A stretch of 14,672 nucleotides of DNA, taken from assembly GCA_964369915.1 (NCBI GenBank), contig CAYJGG010000052.1:1-14672 (forward strand), written 5' to 3'. Below the pieces are notes generated by a model. The model searched no databases and was not told the DNA's origin. It was given only the letters and a program-made list of their open reading frames with translations. The translations under genes were made by a program, and so were the position numbers. Positions within the stretch are counted from its first letter, which is position 1; every line of letters begins with the position of its first letter. This document shows positions 5,084 through 12,858 of the stretch, one piece after another. Source of the stretch: RGIG3102 sp964369915 (GTDB lineage Bacteria > Bacillota > Clostridia > Oscillospirales > Ruminococcaceae).

Positions 5084-7462
5084 TTATTTTAACTCAACAA
5101 CAGTTACACCGCTTTCTCCTTCGCCATAATTTCCTATACGGAAAAAAGCAACTGATTTATGTTTTTTTAGATATGTGTGAATACCACTTCTTAATACACC
5201 AGTGCCTTTACCATGTATTAAATATATAGTTTTTAAATGGTTTCTAAAACTCATATCAATAAATCTATCAACTTCTAATATTGCATCTTCAACATTCATT
5301 CCAAGTAGATTAATTTCGCTTGAAGCTGAGCGAATTTCTTTATCGCTTGTCTTTTGTTTTACATTTCTATATCCTTGATTATTTTTAGGTTTATTTTGCT
5401 TTGTATCAAGATATAAATCGTCTATATGTACCTTTGTTTTTATTATTCCTGCAGTTACTTGCACCATACCTTTATTATCAGCCACTGATTGCACTACTGC
5501 TTCTTTATTTAAAGATGCTATTATAACTTTATCGCCTTTTTTAACACTAGTTAATTTTGGATACTCTTTTAAAGGCTGATTATCTTCTTGTACATTAGAT
5601 AATAATTTGCTAGTTTTATTCCTTGCAATATCTCTTGCCTCTTGCAAACGTTTTTGAGCCGAAACATTTTCTTGTTTTTGCAGTTTTTTCAATTCATCAG
5701 ATAGATTGTAAGCCTCATCTTGCACTCTTTGGGCTACTTCTTTTGCCTTAAAAGTTAGCATTTCAGCTTCTTTTTTTGCTCTATTTAATATTTCTTCACT
5801 TTCTTTATTGGCTTTTTCCATGCTTCTTGATGCATAATTTTTTAATTCATCTATTTCTTCTTGCCTAATTACTAGCTCTTTTTTCATATCTTCTAGTTGT
5901 GAAAACACGCTATTTAATTTTTTATCTTCATTAGATAGATGAGTTTTTGCAGAATTAATAATATCCTTTGATATTCCAAGTCTTCTACTTATATTAAAAG
6001 CATTGGATTTTCCAGGAACGCCAACTATTATTTTATAAGTTGGTGAAAGAGTTTCAATATCAAATTCACAACTTGCATTTTGCACGTCGTTTGTTTCAAT
6101 AGCAAATATTTTTATTTCACCATAGTGGGTACTTGTCATAACTTTGCTATTTAACTCTCTTAGCTTTTCAATAATACTTATAGCTAAAGCAGCACCCTCA
6201 GCAGGATCAGTTCCAGAGCCAAGTTCGTCCATTAAAACTAAAGATTTATCATCGGCAAGTTCTAGTATTTTTGAAATATTTTTCATATGTCCTGAAAAAG
6301 TTGATAAACTTTGCTGAATACTTTGCTCATCACCAATATCAACTAATATTTTATCAAAAACACAGATTGAAGAATTTTCGCTAGCAGGAATTAATATTCC
6401 GCTTGATGCCATCGCTAAAAGAAGTCCTGATGTTTTTAATGCAACTGTTTTACCACCAGTGTTAGGACCTGTTATAACTAAAGTGCTATAATCATAACCA
6501 AGGCTAATATCTATTGGCACAACATCGTTTTTATCAATTAATGGGTGTCTAGCTTTTACTAAATTAAACTTTAAATCATCATTCACTTTTGGCATTCTAG
6601 CATCCATTGTAAGACCTAGCTTTGCTTTTGCAATTATTATATCGATTTCTAACAGTTTATCATAGTTTTCATAAAAAACAGGAGCATTCGCAGCAACAGA
6701 AGAAGAAAGATGAGATAATATAACATTTATTTCATCTTGTTCTTGATTATATAGCTGCATAATTTTACCATTTAAATCAACTATTACAGCTGGCTCGATA
6801 AAATATGTAGCCCCTGAAGAAGACACATCATGTGTTATACCCTTAACCTCATTTTTAAACTCAGATTTTACTGGAATAACAAATTTATTTTGTCTTAAAG
6901 TTACAACTGCTTCTTGAAGATATTTTTGATAAGTTGATGATTTTATTAAGCTATCTAATTTATCTCTAACTTGACTTTCTGTCTGCTTAATGCTTTTTCT
7001 AATTCTATATAATTCATCGCTTGCATTATCTGCCATTTGAGTTTCTGAAATAATAATATCAGAAATAGATTTTTCTAAATCTGTGTTTTCTATAATAGAG
7101 GAAATTTGCCAATCTAAAACATCGTTATTTCTTTCATATTGAAAATACCATTTTTTTATTCTATCAAAATTTTTATACATTCTTGCAACTTGTAAAAGCT
7201 GTGAAAAAGTTAAATTAGCTCCTTTTTCTGAATGAATAACAGCTTCTTTACTTCCCTTTGAAGAATCTAGCCTTGGATTTTGATATTTTAACATATATGT
7301 CATCATTGTATCTGTTTTTAATAGTTCTTCTTTAACTATTTCTATATCCGTACTTGGAATAGTATTTAAAACAGATTCTTTATTTTCTAAAAATGTACAG
7401 TTTTCACTTAAATAATCTAAAATTATATTAAATTCAAGTGAAGCTAAACTTTTTTTAATCAT
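5084..7462 (-). CDS. mutS2: MutS2 (RqcU) ATPase with C-terminal Smr domain
   Basis: A 792-residue MutS homologue of the MutS2 branch, which lacks the mismatch-recognition domain. In Firmicutes it acts on collided ribosomes (ribosome quality control) and has been linked to suppression of recombination. Residues 1-320 are the helical core/clamp; Walker A GPNTGGKT is at 332-339; Walker B with the MutS motif MDELGSGTDPAEG is near 408-423. A charged coiled-coil spans about 510-620, a KOW-like part about 635-685 and the Smr domain about 715-792, with HGKGTGVLR at 750-758. The usual first Smr motif (LDLRG) reads INLLG here, so nuclease activity should not be assumed. It begins 16 bases after recO with a modest AAAGGA site and is last in the housekeeping operon. 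Confidence 0.97.
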   Translation of the reverse strand: MIKKSLASLEFNIILDYLSENCTFLENKESVLNTIPSTDIEIVKEELLKTDTMMTYMLKYQNPRLDSSKGSKEAVIHSEKGANLTFSQLLQVARMYKNFDRIKKWYFQYERNNDVLDWQISSIIENTDLEKSISDIIISETQMADNASDELYRIRKSIKQTESQVRDKLDSLIKSSTYQKYLQEAVVTLRQNKFVIPVKSEFKNEVKGITHDVSSSGATYFIEPAVIVDLNGKIMQLYNQEQDEINVILSHLSSSVAANAPVFYENYDKLLEIDIIIAKAKLGLTMDARMPKVNDDLKFNLVKARHPLIDKNDVVPIDISLGYDYSTLVITGPNTGGKTVALKTSGLLLAMASSGILIPASENSSICVFDKILVDIGDEQSIQQSLSTFSGHMKNISKILELADDKSLVLMDELGSGTDPAEGAALAISIIEKLRELNSKVMTSTHYGEIKIFAIETNDVQNASCEFDIETLSPTYKIIVGVPGKSNAFNISRRLGISKDIINSAKTHLSNEDKKLNSVFSQLEDMKKELVIRQEEIDELKNYASRSMEKANKESEEILNRAKKEAEMLTFKAKEVAQRVQDEAYNLSDELKKLQKQENVSAQKRLQEARDIARNKTSKLLSNVQEDNQPLKEYPKLTSVKKGDKVIIASLNKEAVVQSVADNKGMVQVTAGIIKTKVHIDDLYLDTKQNKPKNNQGYRNVKQKTSDKEIRSASSEINLLGMNVEDAILEVDRFIDMSFRNHLKTIYLIHGKGTGVLRSGIHTYLKKHKSVAFFRIGNYGEGESGVTVVELK

Positions 7463-7478
7463 TTAATGTTTATTCCTT

Positions 7479-8246
7479 TCAAATCACAACTAGAGTTTTA
7501 TAAAAATCTAGTGTTTTATAATTTTGCTTTGTGTGATACAAAGTGTATTTTTCTGCTATTTTTGATAAGTTTTCAAGACTTTTATTTTCTAAATTAAAAC
7601 TGAACATCTTATCTAAATCAGCTAAGGCTAAGTATCTAAGTGATATTAAAACAGCCTTATCACAAATTAAGTTTTCTATATCCATATTATTTTGATAGCA
7701 ATCCTTACAAATTATTTGCCCTGAATTAACATTAAAATAAAATATATCATTTTCGCTTTCTAAACATCTTATGCAGCCTATTAAATTCGGTCTGTATCCT
7801 ATGTCTGATAATAATCTAATTTCAAAAGCAGCTTTACAAAGAGCTTTACTCCATTTATTTTCAGTTAAATAATGAATAATATTTAAAAATAACCTTAAAA
7901 TATCTTTTGAGGCTTCATTTGGCACAACAACCTCATTTAAAAGCTCTGAAAAATAATAAGCTAATGATAATTTTTCTATATCTTCGCCGAGTTTATAAAA
8001 TACATTAAGTATATTTGCTTCATTTAAGCTATATAATTTACTCTTGCTAGAAGAAAAAACTAAAAACTCAGCATACACAAAAATACTAGTAGCGCTATGA
8101 AACTTATTTTTTAGTCTCATAGCGCCTTTTGCATAAATTGATATTACACCTAAATCGTCTGTTAAAACCGTTATGATTTTATCACTCTCTTTGGTTTTTA
8201 TTTCTTTTAACACTATCCCCTTCACGGATATAATCTGATTGCTCAT
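7479..8246 (-). CDS. recO: DNA repair protein RecO
   Basis: RecO (255 residues) works with RecF and RecR to load RecA onto SSB-coated single-stranded DNA and anneals complementary strands. The N-terminal OB-fold starts with the family pattern GIVLKEIKTKESDKIITVLT (residues 10-29) and AKGAMR. The helical C-terminal part carries the zinc-finger cysteines Cys158, Cys161, Cys180 and Cys183. The ATG at 8246 is supported by GAGGG five bases upstream and by this conserved N-terminus. That start lies inside yqzL in another frame, so the two genes overlap by 65 bases and are probably translationally coupled. mutS2 follows after 16 bases. Confidence 0.96.
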   Translation of the reverse strand: MSNQIISVKGIVLKEIKTKESDKIITVLTDDLGVISIYAKGAMRLKNKFHSATSIFVYAEFLVFSSSKSKLYSLNEANILNVFYKLGEDIEKLSLAYYFSELLNEVVVPNEASKDILRLFLNIIHYLTENKWSKALCKAAFEIRLLSDIGYRPNLIGCIRCLESENDIFYFNVNSGQIICKDCYQNNMDIENLICDKAVLISLRYLALADLDKMFSFNLENKSLENLSKIAEKYTLYHTKQNYKTLDFYKTLVVI

Positions 8247-8343
8247 CTAATCCCTCTTGGACATTTTTAAACTGCTTATATTTTAAATAATCTTCAATTT
8301 TTCCGCTATTAATAAAGTTTTGCCAATAAATATTTTCATTCAT
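8182..8343 (-). CDS. yqzL: YqzL-like small protein
   Basis: A 53-residue ORF between era and recO, where Firmicutes carry yqzL. The N-terminal half reads WQNF...SGKIEDYLKYKQF (residues 7-25), matching the YqzL pattern of Trp, Phe, Gly, Ile, then Tyr-Leu and Tyr/Phe-Lys; the rest is charged. The function of YqzL is not established. The last 21 codons and stop overlap the start of recO by 65 bases in a different frame. AAAGG lies about ten bases before the ATG, and an AU-rich inverted repeat spans the leader and start codon. Position and pattern make it likely real; the alternative is a chance ORF upstream of recO. Confidence 0.75.
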   Translation of the reverse strand: MNENIYWQNFINSGKIEDYLKYKQFKNVQEGLDEQSDYIREGDSVKRNKNQRE

Positions 8344-8381
8344 AATAACACAACCTTTATTTTATTCTTTTATGTTATTAT
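8342..8381 (-). repeat. Inverted repeat over the yqzL start
   Basis: TGTTATTAT (8373-8381) and ATAATAACA (8342-8350) are exact complements 22 bases apart. In the mRNA the downstream arm covers the first two bases of the yqzL start codon, leaving the ribosome binding site in the loop. Only one pair is G-C, so the structure is weak. The 79-base gap between era and yqzL shows no convincing promoter or terminator. Confidence 0.35.
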
Positions 8382-8422
8382 CTGCAAAACAAATTGATTT
8401 ATAATCTATCAAAATTTTACAA

Positions 8423-9328
8423 TTATTTATCTTCTTTAAATCCAAAGTCATTTAAAATAAAGTTTGAATCACGCCAATCTTCTTTAACTTTTACAAAGCA
8501 TTGCATATTAACTTTAGTTCCTAAAAAGCTCTCTATATCAATTCTTGCCGAAGAAGCTATCTTTTTAAGCATACTTCCTTGCTTTCCTATTAACATACCT
8601 TTATGAGTTTTTCTTTCACAAAAAATAACTATTCCAATATCAATTATATTAGCTTTTTTTCTCTCTTTAAATGATTCCACATCAACATTAACACCATGTG
8701 GTATTTCATCAAACATATTAAGTAGTATTTTTTCTCTAACTATTTCAGCTACAATAACTTTTTCAGGAAGATTTGTAACAGCATCTTCATCAAAATAATG
8801 TGGACCTTCAATACTAAACTTATTAATTACTTTTAATAAATCTTCAACGCCATCATCTTCTTTAACAGAAGTTAGGCATATTTCCTCAAAAGCTTCCATA
8901 TCTTTTAATTCTTGGATTTTCTTTAAAAGAATTGTTTTATCACTAACAATATCAATTTTATTAATAACAGCAATAGCTGGCATTTTTTTAGCTTTAATAT
9001 TATTAATTAAATTTTGTTCGGCTTCATTAATTTCTCTAAAAGGTTCAAACAGCATAACAGCTAAATCAACATCAGCTATAGTTTTATGACTTGTTCTAAC
9101 CATTCTTTCACCTAATTTTGTTTTAGGCGTATGAATACCAGGTGTGTCCATAAAAACATACTGCGTATCGCCTTTTGTTAGTATTCCTGTAATGCTTGTC
9201 CTTGTTGTTTGTGGTTTTTGCGTTACTATAGCAATTTTTTCACCTAAAAGTAGGTTCATCATTGAAGATTTCCCAACGTTTGGTCTTCCTACAACTGCTA
9301 TAAATATTGATTTTGTATTAAATTTCAT
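8423..9328 (-). CDS. era: GTPase Era
   Basis: Era (301 residues) is an essential GTPase that binds the 3' end of 16S rRNA through a KH domain and helps 30S subunit maturation. G1 GRPNVGKS is at residues 14-21, G2 in the TTRTSITG segment near 41-48, G3 DTPG at 61-64, G4 NKID at 123-126, and a G5-like TSVKE near 153-157. The C-terminal KH domain includes GMLIGKQGSMLKKI. Length and order are standard. The ATG abuts the dgkA stop (TAAATG), and AAGGGA precedes it, so translation is coupled. Its neighbour ybeY also serves 16S rRNA maturation. Confidence 0.98.
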   Translation of the reverse strand: MKFNTKSIFIAVVGRPNVGKSSMMNLLLGEKIAIVTQKPQTTRTSITGILTKGDTQYVFMDTPGIHTPKTKLGERMVRTSHKTIADVDLAVMLFEPFREINEAEQNLINNIKAKKMPAIAVINKIDIVSDKTILLKKIQELKDMEAFEEICLTSVKEDDGVEDLLKVINKFSIEGPHYFDEDAVTNLPEKVIVAEIVREKILLNMFDEIPHGVNVDVESFKERKKANIIDIGIVIFCERKTHKGMLIGKQGSMLKKIASSARIDIESFLGTKVNMQCFVKVKEDWRDSNFILNDFGFKEDK

Positions 9329-9796
9329 TTATTTTCCCTTTTTAAGTATCTCGTCCTTATTTATAAAATAATATCCAAAACTTAGTAAAACTATGGATAA
9401 TATTACTTCTATTAAATTATTTTTGTAGTGTATAAATATACTATTTATCACATCAAAATCTAAAAATAAAATCACAGCAATTATAACAGCCGCCATTGAT
9501 AAAAACAAAACAGCTGCTGCTGCTGTGTCTTTTGCCTCGCCTGCTGAATTAAAATGCTCATTATCTGGCCGAAAAACGCTTCTTTCAATAGCTGTATTAA
9601 CAAGTTCTAAACTTGGAATTAAAAAACTAATTAAAACAACTATTGCCATTTCAGCCTTTGAGAAATCATAGAAAAAACTTAGTCTTAAAATGATAATCAT
9701 CATAACTAAGTCTATTCTAAAATTTCTTTCATCATTTATAGCAATTTTAATACCGTTAAAAGCATATTTTACGCTACAAAAAAACTTTTTAATCAT
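9329..9796 (-). CDS. dgkA: DgkA-family undecaprenol/diacylglycerol kinase
   Basis: A small membrane lipid kinase; Gram-positive members mainly phosphorylate undecaprenol to recycle the cell-wall lipid carrier. The 155-residue protein has the amphipathic N-terminus with DERNFRID (22-29), the core ELVNTAIE (64-71) with the catalytic and metal-binding acidic residues, and AGEAKDTAAAAVLF (85-98). Three transmembrane helices follow the family plan. An extra hydrophobic helix at about 126-146 makes it longer than the usual 120-130 residues. Its ATG overlaps the ybeY stop by one base (TAATG) and its stop abuts the era start, showing tight coupling. Confidence 0.92.
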   Translation of the reverse strand: MIKKFFCSVKYAFNGIKIAINDERNFRIDLVMMIIILRLSFFYDFSKAEMAIVVLISFLIPSLELVNTAIERSVFRPDNEHFNSAGEAKDTAAAAVLFLSMAAVIIAVILFLDFDVINSIFIHYKNNLIEVILSIVLLSFGYYFINKDEILKKGK

Positions 9797-10293
9797 TATA
9801 AATCCATTCCATAAGAAACAGTTCTTGGATATCCTAATTTTAATAAAGCTGCTTCTTCTTTTTCTCTCATTTTAACCGCTTCCATTCCGCCTTGCTCATG
9901 GTCGTATCCTAATAGGTGATACATAGAGTGAACTGTTAAAAAAGCAATTTCTCTTTGAATAGAATGTCCGTATAATTCGCTTTGATCAAGAGCTTTTTCT
10001 AAAGATATAACTATATCTCCCAGTAAAAGTGCCCCTGTTTCTCTGTTAACATCATATTCACCATCTTCACCTAAAGGAAACGATAAAACATCAGTTGCCA
10101 TCGGTTTATTCCTATACTGCTCGTTTAACACTGCAATTTGCTCGTTATCAACAAAAGTTACTGAAACCTCACAAGGTTCACTAAATTTTTCTTCTGTTAA
10201 AACTGCATTGCAGCATCTTCTAATTAATATTTTACTCCCTTGCGGAATTTTTACCGCTTTTTGGTCGTTTTTGATTAAAACTTTGTTTGCCAT
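9796..10293 (-). CDS. ybeY: Endoribonuclease YbeY
   Basis: YbeY (165 residues) is a zinc-dependent endoribonuclease needed for 16S rRNA 3' maturation and ribosome quality control. The metal motif HSMYHLLGYDH supplies His122, His126 and His132. The upstream ATDVLSFPL (66-74) and LLGDIVIS (90-97) segments are family hallmarks. The ATG at 10293 has AGAGGG a few bases upstream and lies inside phoH, overlapping it by 62 bases in another frame. It overlaps dgkA by one base at its end. Many clostridia place pgpH between phoH and ybeY; here the two overlap directly. Confidence 0.96.
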   Translation of the reverse strand: MANKVLIKNDQKAVKIPQGSKILIRRCCNAVLTEEKFSEPCEVSVTFVDNEQIAVLNEQYRNKPMATDVLSFPLGEDGEYDVNRETGALLLGDIVISLEKALDQSELYGHSIQREIAFLTVHSMYHLLGYDHEQGGMEAVKMREKEEAALLKLGYPRTVSYGMDL

Positions 10294-11275
10294 CTCTTCC
10301 CTCTTTTTTTTGTTGTGTTGTAGTGTTATTATTTAATTTTTCATAGGCTCTTACAATATCTTGAACTAATTTATGCCTAACGACATCTTTATCTGTAAAA
10401 GTGATGATAGATATATCATCAATACCTTTTAAAATATTTATAGCCTGCCTTAACCCTGATTTTTTATCTATAGGTAAATCTATTTGAGTTATATCTCCTG
10501 TAACAACAACCTTTGAGCCGTGTCCCATACGAGTTAAAAACATTTTCATCTGTTCTTGAGTTGTGTTTTGAGCTTCGTCTAGTATTATAAAGCTATCGTC
10601 TAGTGTTCGCCCTCTCATATAAGCAAGTGGCGCAACTTCAATAACTCCTTTTTCTAATAGCTTTTGATAAGTTTCAGCGCCCATCATATCGAATAATCCA
10701 TCATATAACGGCCTTAAATATGGATCAACTTTGTTTTGCAAATCTCCAGGTAAAAACCCTAGCTTTTCACCAGCTTCAACAGCTGGTCTTGTTAGAATAA
10801 TTCTTGAAACTAAGCCTTGTTTAAATGATTTTACAGCCATTGCAACCGCAAGATAAGTTTTACCAGTACCAGCAGGGCCTATACCAAACGTGATTGAATT
10901 ATCTTTAATCGCTTTTAAATAATCTTTTTGAACCACTGTTTTTGCTTTTATTGGCTTTCCTTTTGCAGTTAGAATAACAAAATCGCTCGTTAACTCTTTC
11001 GTTTTTCCTTCTTGATTTTCTAAAGCAAGATTTATGCAATATCTAATTGTTTGCTCATCTAAATTATTGCCTTGTTTATGCATAAAAAGCATACTTTCAA
11101 AAGCTGCATTTGTTTTTTGAACATCTTCATCTTCGCCAATTATTTTAAACTCAGTACTTCTATTAATAATATTAACATTAAATGCTTTTTCAATAAATTG
11201 AATATTTTTATTGTATTCTCCGGAAATTGAAAAAGCTATGTCATTATCATAAACCTCAAAAATTTTTGTTGTCAA
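10232..11275 (-). CDS. phoH: PhoH-family ATPase
   Basis: A 347-residue cytoplasmic P-loop ATPase of the PhoH/PhoL family, related to the helicase-like half of RNA-processing proteins; its exact role is unsettled, but its linkage to ybeY points to RNA metabolism. An N-terminal KH-like region (1-110) precedes Walker A GPAGTGKT (133-140), the segment LTRPAVEAGEKLGFLPGDL (161-179) and Walker B FIILDEAQN (229-237). A basic, low-complexity tail (about 316-347) follows. The start is TTG at 11275, chosen because GAGGTG lies five bases upstream and the N-terminus fits the family. It is probably the first gene of the phoH-to-mutS2 operon, with a promoter at 11305-11333. Confidence 0.94.
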   Translation of the reverse strand: MTTKIFEVYDNDIAFSISGEYNKNIQFIEKAFNVNIINRSTEFKIIGEDEDVQKTNAAFESMLFMHKQGNNLDEQTIRYCINLALENQEGKTKELTSDFVILTAKGKPIKAKTVVQKDYLKAIKDNSITFGIGPAGTGKTYLAVAMAVKSFKQGLVSRIILTRPAVEAGEKLGFLPGDLQNKVDPYLRPLYDGLFDMMGAETYQKLLEKGVIEVAPLAYMRGRTLDDSFIILDEAQNTTQEQMKMFLTRMGHGSKVVVTGDITQIDLPIDKKSGLRQAINILKGIDDISIITFTDKDVVRHKLVQDIVRAYEKLNNNTTTQQKKEGRDGKQSFNQKRPKSGKNSARE

Positions 11276-11304
11276 ATTTACACCTCTTATTACATATTTA
11301 TTAA

Positions 11305-11333
11305 ATTATATCATATGTTTACTTTTTAGTAAA
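11305..11333 (-). promoter_or_regulatory. Candidate promoter of the phoH operon
   Basis: On the minus strand TTTACT (11333-11328) and TATAAT (11310-11305, perfect) are 17 bases apart. A short inverted repeat, TTTACT/AGTAAA with a four-base spacer (11318-11333), overlaps the -35. The same TTTACT-17-TATAAT arrangement occurs before the gene at 13939. The 64-base gap to yqfD shows no clear terminator. Confidence 0.6.
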
Positions 11334-11339
11334 TATAAA

Positions 11340-12506
11340 CTATATAGTTATTTCATATTCTCCAAAAACTTCACAAATTATTATTATTTCGTTATCATTT
11401 ATAATTAAATCATAGGTTGCATCTATAACATTTATCAACCTTTCGTCTTGCTTTATCACTGAGTTTATTTGATTTAATGCTATATCATTTAAATCTTCTT
11501 TTTCATAAGATAGCGTTGTTAATTCTCTTTTATAGTATGTTATTTCATTTATTGTAAAAGGCAAACTAAATCCAAACACATCAAGACTATAAATCTTTTG
11601 TGTTGCAACGCTGTTTTCGTTATCTAGTTTTACCTTATCTATATTAAAATTAAAATCTAAAAACTTTAAAAATATCTCAGTATCTCTTTCACCAGTTAAA
11701 ACTAAAACTTCTTTATTCAATAAAATTGTAGATTGATAAGTTTTATTTGTGGTAGCCGTTATATATGCTCTTGGTCTTTGATGTACTAATGGAAACACAA
11801 AATCTTCTGGAATATACACTTTTTCTGGCAATGGTAAAAAAGCAGAAGAAGAAAACACTAATATATCTCCTCTTGCTACTGTGTCGCCAACTTTTAAATT
11901 GCAAAATCCTGAATAAACTCTTAAATCTTTTATTGTTCCATCCATATAAGATAGAATATAGTTTTGCTTTTCATCTTGAAGATAATCTTCTTTTTTATCT
12001 CTTTCATCAACATCACAAACTAAAACTCCTTTATAAAAATTCAAAGCTATATTCCCTATTTCTTCATTTTTAATAAAAATCTCTTCAGTTGCTGTGTTAA
12101 ATTTTTCTTTATCATAAAATGTTCCAACATATATATCATTTTCATACAAAATCCTTAAAACATCACTCACTATATCTTCATCATATGTATCCACTTCAAT
12201 TCGCCATATCATACTATTAAAAATATTTATTAAAACAAAAAATAAAATAACTCCTATAAATATTCCTTTTCTTTGTATATACTCTTTATATTTAAAATAC
12301 AATCCTTTTTTTTCTAATATCTTTGTTTTACATCCATATTTTCTTGAAAGCCTTGCTATCTTTTTATATTCTTTTGCATTTATTGTAGCGATAAATCCTA
12401 AATCAGTTTTTTTTATATTATCTATTATAATATCGTTTTCATTAAGATTATTTAATAATTCTGTATATAATCCAGCTAAAACTTCAAATTCAACTTTTGC
12501 TACCAT
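11340..12506 (-). CDS. yqfD: Sporulation protein YqfD
   Basis: YqfD (388 residues) is a membrane protein expressed in the mother cell under sigma-E in spore formers. The N-terminal domain (1-75) is followed by one strong transmembrane segment at about 80-100 (GIFIGVILFFVLINIF) and an extracytoplasmic domain to the end. Within it YSGFCNLKVGDTVARGDILV (about 198-217) is typical of the family. It overlaps yqfC by one base (TAATG), a conserved pair, and lies upstream of phoH as in Bacillus. No own promoter is needed, so it is probably co-transcribed with yqfC. Confidence 0.9.
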   Translation of the reverse strand: MVAKVEFEVLAGLYTELLNNLNENDIIIDNIKKTDLGFIATINAKEYKKIARLSRKYGCKTKILEKKGLYFKYKEYIQRKGIFIGVILFFVLINIFNSMIWRIEVDTYDEDIVSDVLRILYENDIYVGTFYDKEKFNTATEEIFIKNEEIGNIALNFYKGVLVCDVDERDKKEDYLQDEKQNYILSYMDGTIKDLRVYSGFCNLKVGDTVARGDILVFSSSAFLPLPEKVYIPEDFVFPLVHQRPRAYITATTNKTYQSTILLNKEVLVLTGERDTEIFLKFLDFNFNIDKVKLDNENSVATQKIYSLDVFGFSLPFTINEITYYKRELTTLSYEKEDLNDIALNQINSVIKQDERLINVIDATYDLIINDNEIIIICEVFGEYEITI

Positions 12507-12784
12507 TAAATCACCTTAAAAATTTCAATAGAAGAAATTTCTCCTTTTATTTGTATACTTAATTTATTAAAAGTTACTATTTTTAAATTATTTCCAGATA
12601 CATAAATTATATTGCTAAACGCTAAAACACTAATATTATTATCATTGTATTCATTTAATTTTTTAAATCCATCTATTATTAAATCTCCATTGATATTCAG
12701 TGAAATAAATGAGGGTAGGATTTCATCTTTTTTTATGAATATATCTACTATATCTTTAATAAAACTCACTTTACTTTTTTCCAT
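12506..12784 (-). CDS. yqfC: Sporulation protein YqfC (YabP/YqfC family)
   Basis: A 92-residue small protein of the YabP/YqfC family, sporulation genes whose Bacillus members are sigma-E dependent. It shows the LSINING-type beta-rich core (about 26-45: SFISLNINGDLIIDGFKKL) and a C-terminal strand-rich part, with no membrane segment. AAGGAG lies six bases before the ATG. It is followed by yqfD with a one-base overlap and is divergent from the ylbJ-like gene, with a symmetrical inverted repeat in between. Confidence 0.85.
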   Translation of the reverse strand: MEKSKVSFIKDIVDIFIKKDEILPSFISLNINGDLIIDGFKKLNEYNDNNISVLAFSNIIYVSGNNLKIVTFNKLSIQIKGEISSIEIFKVI

Positions 12785-12801
12785 ATTCCGCTCCTTTTTT
12801 A

Positions 12802-12831
12802 GAATAATAATCTATTTTATTCTTATTATTC
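12802..12831. repeat. Inverted repeat between divergent sporulation genes
   Basis: GAATAATAA (12802-12810) and TTATTATTC (12823-12831) are exact complements separated by 12 bases, in the 74-base gap between yqfC and the ylbJ-like gene. Each arm reads as a plausible sigma-E -35 (GAATAAT) for the gene it points towards, with a partial -10 match (CTTATTAT, five of eight to CATACAAT) 13 bases on. It could be paired overlapping promoters or an operator. No sigma-A promoter stands out here. Confidence 0.4.
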
Positions 12832-12858
12832 ATATATATTTATAAAAGAGGTGTTAGT

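Noticed and set aside
8384..8422. Possible terminator after era
   Set aside because: Only a five-base stem (TTGAT/ATCAA) around nine bases is visible; era and yqzL-recO are more likely co-transcribed.
8394..9371. Plus-strand ORFs at 8394-8606 and 9144-9371 opposite era
   Set aside because: They mirror conserved Era coding sequence; no start signals or own motifs.
11765..12073. 102-codon plus-strand ORF opposite yqfD
   Set aside because: A Leu-rich antisense frame with no family pattern; typical shadow of an AT-rich gene.
12612..12845. 77-codon plus-strand ORF opposite yqfC and the divergent promoter gap
   Set aside because: Its Ile/Leu/Phe-rich translation is what AT-rich antisense DNA gives, and it runs across the intergenic inverted repeat.
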